Positions 6,542 to 8,805 of a stretch of DNA of 8,805 bases are shown here, in pieces. The notes beneath the pieces are model-generated. The model did no database searches, had not been told where the DNA came from, and saw only the letters and a list, made by a program, of their open reading frames with translations. The number at the start of each line of letters is the position of its first letter. The first letter of the stretch is position 1. This DNA comes from Alcaligenaceae bacterium. GTDB lineage: Bacteria; Pseudomonadota; Gammaproteobacteria; Burkholderiales; Burkholderiaceae_B. Location of the stretch: contig JAJUJN010000070.1 of assembly GCA_029265335.1 (NCBI GenBank), positions 1 to 8,805 of the forward strand, written 5' to 3'. Position numbers and translations under genes: made by a program.

Positions 6542-6624
6542 TTGAGTTTTGCGCCCGCCCGAGGGTTCGCAGAACCGATGGGGTGGTGTATGGTTGGTTA
6601 CATAAGAATTTCACCAAGCGAGAC

Positions 6625-7980
6625 ATGACCTCCACCCTCCACGGCCGCGATCTGGTTGGCCTGGGCTTCATGACGTTTGCGCTGTTCCTGGGCGCGGGCA
6701 ATTTCATCTTCCCTCCCATGGTGGGGCACCTTTCTGGCCATCAGCTGTGGCTTTCGTCGCTGGGGTTTTTATTGACGGCGGTTGGTTTGCCGCTGCTCAC
6801 GGTGGTTGCGCTGGCTCGGGTCGGCGGGGGGCTGCCCGCCCTCACCACGCCAATCGGCAAGACGGCGAGCGTGTTGCTCGGTGTGCTGGTGTATCTCGCC
6901 ATCGGTCCGCTCTTCGGCACGCCCCGAACCGCTACGGTTGCTTTCGAGCTGGGCCTTGCCCCCTACTTCACCACCGGTATCGACCCCATTCGAAAGGGAT
7001 TCACAGTGGTCTATTTCGGCATCGTGATGTGGTTGGCGCTTTTCCCCGGCCGATTGATCGATACCGTGGGTAAGGTGATCATGCCGGTGCTCATTGTGGC
7101 GTTGTTGCTGTTGGCGGGAGCGGCGATTTTCTTCCCGGCGGGCAGTGTGGGCGAGCCCAGTGGGCAATATGTGAGCGCTCCCTTGCTGCAGGGGTTCGTT
7201 GAGGGTTACCAAACGATGGATGCGCTGGCTGCGCTGGTATTCGGCATCGTGATTGTCGACTCCATACGCAGTCGCGGCGTGTCGTCGCCCCATCAGGTCA
7301 CGCGTTACACAGTCACCGCCGGCGTGATCGCGGCCGGCGGGCTAACGGCGGTTTATATCGCGTTGATTGTTTTGGGTGCGAGCAGCGGGGTGCTGGCGCC
7401 CCATGCCGTCACGGGCGCGCAGATTCTCACCGCTTTTGTTCACTATGCCTACGGGCCCATCGGCGGCGTTTTATTGGCGGTCGTCATTACCTTGGCCTGT
7501 CTTACCACCGCGATTGGGTTGGTTTCGGCTTGTGGTCAGTACTTCAGCCGTATCACGCCGTTGTCGTATCGCGTGGTGGTTGTGATCGTTACGCTGATCA
7601 GCATCTTGGTTGCTAATGTGGGGCTTGAGCAGCTCATTGCTATTTCGGTACCCATGTTGTTGGGCGTTTACCCCATCGCCATCACGCTGGTTGTGTTGAA
7701 TCTGGCGTCGAGCTGGTGGAAACAGCCGAGCCGCGTCTTCATCCCCACATTGATCGTGGCAACTCTTTTGGGGCTGGTCGATAGCCTTATGGCGGCGGGA
7801 TATGGCGGGCTGGTACCCACGGTCATTGCCGAACTGCCGGGTGCAGAGCTGGGCCTGGATTGGGTGATGCCCACGTTGGCGGTGTTGATTGTCAGTGCGC
7901 TCTACGACCGCATCGCAGCGACTGATGTTACGAAAAGCGTAGACAGGAGTCCGTCTGAGCGGGGTGTTTCGCGGTCGTAA
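6625..7980 (+). CDS. brnQ: Branched-chain amino acid transport carrier BrnQ (LIVCS family)
   Basis: This predicts a 451-aa inner-membrane carrier of the LIVCS family (TC 2.A.26), which imports leucine, isoleucine and valine with sodium or protons. The family hallmark GFMTFALFLGAGNFIFPP is at residues 14-31. It is followed by TAVGLPLLTVVALARVGGG (51-69) and GPLFGTPRTATV (94-105). GYQTMDALAALVFGIVIV lies near 195-212, and a late PTLAVLIVSALYDRI segment follows. About 12 hydrophobic helices run through the protein, and length is close to E. coli BrnQ (439 aa). ATG 6625 is preferred over the in-frame GTG codons at 6583 and 6586, which would add up to 14 hydrophilic residues not usual in the family. 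The ribosome site before 6625 is weak (AAGCGAG). It is divergent from the dehydrogenase gene. Confidence 0.94.
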   Translation: MTSTLHGRDLVGLGFMTFALFLGAGNFIFPPMVGHLSGHQLWLSSLGFLLTAVGLPLLTVVALARVGGGLPALTTPIGKTASVLLGVLVYLAIGPLFGTPRTATVAFELGLAPYFTTGIDPIRKGFTVVYFGIVMWLALFPGRLIDTVGKVIMPVLIVALLLLAGAAIFFPAGSVGEPSGQYVSAPLLQGFVEGYQTMDALAALVFGIVIVDSIRSRGVSSPHQVTRYTVTAGVIAAGGLTAVYIALIVLGASSGVLAPHAVTGAQILTAFVHYAYGPIGGVLLAVVITLACLTTAIGLVSACGQYFSRITPLSYRVVVVIVTLISILVANVGLEQLIAISVPMLLGVYPIAITLVVLNLASSWWKQPSRVFIPTLIVATLLGLVDSLMAAGYGGLVPTVIAELPGAELGLDWVMPTLAVLIVSALYDRIAATDVTKSVDRSPSERGVSRS

Positions 7981-8003
7981 GCAGCCGCCGCGTCGCCGGC
8001 TCG

Positions 8004-8032
8004 GGGCAAACGCACTGGTGCAGATTTTGCCC
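8004..8032. terminator. Bipartite stem-loop between convergent brnQ and peroxiredoxin genes
   Basis: GGGCAAA (8004-8010) pairs with TTTGCCC (8026-8032). Inside it, GCAC (8012-8015) pairs with GTGC (8018-8021) around TG. The inner and outer stems are separated by one base on one side and four on the other. It begins 2 nt after the peroxiredoxin stop and 23 nt after the brnQ stop, so it could end both transcripts. There is no T-run on either strand, so it is not a textbook Rho-independent terminator. It could instead protect 3' ends. Confidence 0.4.
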
Positions 8033-8034
8033 GC

Positions 8035-8595
8035 TCAGCGCGATGGAGTGGCGTTTTTGGTTGGAGCATCCGCGGCACTGGCTACACCCAATTCCGCCAG
8101 GTTCCGCACCATGTCTTCTGCCGAAGTTTCAGGCGTGATGTTGGTGTCGATCTTCAAGATGCGGCCGTCTTTGCCAATATAAAAGGTATGCCGCTTGGCA
8201 ACTCCAGAAGGGGCGAGCACCCCATAGGCTTTGGCCACGGATTTGTCTTCGTCGCTCAACAATGGAAAATCTGCGTTGGTTCGCTCGGCAAAGTTGATGT
8301 TCTCGGCCAAGGGATCCACGCTCGCCATGAAATACGTGACATCGAACTGCCGGATCTTGTCGCCGTTGTCGGCCAACGACTTGCATTCGATGGTGCAGCC
8401 GTAAGTATTTGCTTTGGGAAACCACGCCAGCACCACCGCCTGCTTATCGCGATAGTCCGACAACTGGTAGGTTTTGCCATCCGCGCCCGGTAATTGAAAG
8501 TCGGGTGCCATGTCGCCCACTTGCAGGGCGCCCGCTGCGGCTGAAAAGGTAAAACAGCATCCAGCGAGCAATGCTGACTTGATGAGTTTGAACAT
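8035..8595 (-). CDS. Exported peroxiredoxin (AhpC/TSA family, BCP/PrxQ-like)
   Basis: This predicts a 186-aa thiol peroxidase that reduces hydrogen or organic peroxides. The N-terminus [15 protein letters not shown] is a secretion signal, with cleavage possible after AAAGA (residue 23). LAGC (10-13) also fits a lipobox, so a lipoprotein is possible. The mature part has the domain opening [15 protein letters not shown] (26-40). The peroxidatic motif is P-x3-T-x2-C (Pro60, Thr64, Cys67). A second Cys at 71 is a likely resolving residue, giving CTIEC where classical BCP usually has one more residue between its Cys pair. Arg135 in AKRHTFYI fits the conserved active-site Arg. ATG 8593-8595 is chosen over an upstream in-frame start at 8631 because only it puts the signal at the N-terminus, with GGTGA upstream. 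The upstream start would also lie in the presumed promoter. Confidence 0.9.
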   Translation of the reverse strand: MFKLIKSALLAGCCFTFSAAAGALQVGDMAPDFQLPGADGKTYQLSDYRDKQAVVLAWFPKANTYGCTIECKSLADNGDKIRQFDVTYFMASVDPLAENINFAERTNADFPLLSDEDKSVAKAYGVLAPSGVAKRHTFYIGKDGRILKIDTNITPETSAEDMVRNLAELGVASAADAPTKNATPSR

Positions 8596-8610
8596 GGGGG
8601 TGTCACCGAG

Positions 8611-8627
8611 AAGAGGGCAGACCTCTT
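8611..8627. repeat. Inverted repeat AAGAGG-N5-CCTCTT at the peroxiredoxin transcription start
   Basis: The arms are exact 6-bp inverted copies (8611-8616 and 8622-8627), immediately downstream of the likely -10 element of the minus-strand peroxiredoxin gene. It could be an operator over the start site or a hairpin in the leader RNA, 15 nt before the start codon. No regulator can be named. Confidence 0.35.
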
Positions 8628-8629
8628 GC

Positions 8630-8635
8630 ACTATA
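8630..8635 (-). promoter_or_regulatory. Likely -10 element (TATAGT) of the peroxiredoxin gene
   Basis: Read on the minus strand this is TATAGT, matching five of six consensus bases and lying 34 bp before the start codon. The -35 position (about 8653-8658) reads CTGTGA, a poor match, so the promoter may need an activator. A GCCGG-C-CCGGC dyad (8638-8648) occupies the spacer. Confidence 0.4.
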
Positions 8636-8805
8636 CAGCCGGCCCGGCCAATTCACAGTGAAGCCTTGGATCATCGCTACTGGCAGGACGCCGCATGACC
8701 GTAGGGTGTCTTGGGAGTCGTAAGGCCCCGACGTGATGCTCGCGGGCTTCACGCCGCACATGCAGAGTTCAGCGAGCCTCAGCCAGCCAGCAGCGCCTCC
8801 ACCGC
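8636..8805. other. Right flank without an assignable gene
   Basis: Apart from the promoter elements, I can support no gene here. At the edge, the minus strand reads AVEALLAG then TGA (8779-8805). This could be the last eight codons of a gene entering from the right, on the same strand as the peroxiredoxin gene. Eight residues are too few to identify it, and another minus-strand frame is open throughout with a sequence that does not look like protein. Confidence 0.3.

Larger units (their letters stand above)
6361..6624. promoter_or_regulatory. Divergent intergenic region between the dehydrogenase gene and brnQ
   Basis: This 264-bp region must hold the promoters of both outward-facing genes. 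Its centre (about 6485-6545) is clearly more A+T-rich than the coding sequence and is packed with inverted repeats. On the plus strand, TAGAAT (6530-6535) is the best -10-like hexamer, but I see no convincing -35 at normal spacing. On the minus strand I see no clear promoter. A CCGGC/GCCGG stem (6380-6395, loop of 6) would lie in the dehydrogenase leader just before its ribosome site. TACTGGCTG occurs twice as a direct repeat (6404-6412 and 6463-6471). Confidence 0.5.

Noticed and set aside
1..8805. tRNA, rRNA, CRISPR array, insertion sequence or phage genes
   Set aside because: I found no regularly spaced repeats, transposase or integrase motifs, or recognisable structural RNA sequence on either strand by eye.

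Overview
This window of roughly 60% G+C comes from a Gram-negative proteobacterium. An outer-membrane beta-barrel ending in Phe, a FUSC efflux protein, an ArfB ribosome-rescue factor, a Pseudomonas-type RIO kinase and a BrnQ carrier fit a gammaproteobacterium of the Pseudomonas/Halomonas kind. A betaproteobacterium is not excluded. I see no mobile element, CRISPR array, tRNA or rRNA, so it looks like chromosomal core or near-core sequence.

Layout, left to right. The 3' end of an outer-membrane protein gene (2-634, +) is followed by a close same-strand series. It consists of a FUSC transporter (688-2463), a RIO-type kinase (2504-3355), arfB (3367-3771), a possible 30-codon ORF (3768-3860) and a TlpA-like membrane-anchored thiol-disulfide protein (3857-4682). 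The last gene is split by a +1 reading-frame change near 4067-4075. After a 147-bp gap with a possible promoter comes a DUF488 gene (4830-5423, +). It converges on a beta-hydroxyacid dehydrogenase gene (5467-6360, -). A 264-bp divergent region with a cluster of palindromes separates that gene from brnQ (6625-7980, +). brnQ in turn converges on an exported peroxiredoxin gene (8035-8595, -), with a bipartite stem-loop between them. The last 210 bp hold the presumed peroxiredoxin promoter and perhaps the last codons of another minus-strand gene.

Functional themes. The 2504-4682 block joins a RIO kinase (a family tied to ribosome maturation in archaea and eukaryotes), a rescue factor for stalled ribosomes and a periplasmic thiol-redox protein. 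The brnQ/dehydrogenase pair could join branched-chain amino acid uptake to hydroxyacid oxidation. The peroxiredoxin would handle peroxide in the cell envelope.

Most genes belong to known families. The points most worth checking are the frame change in the TlpA-like gene, the small ORF joined to both neighbours by ATGA overlaps, and the palindrome cluster upstream of brnQ. I did not find a clearly new multi-gene system.
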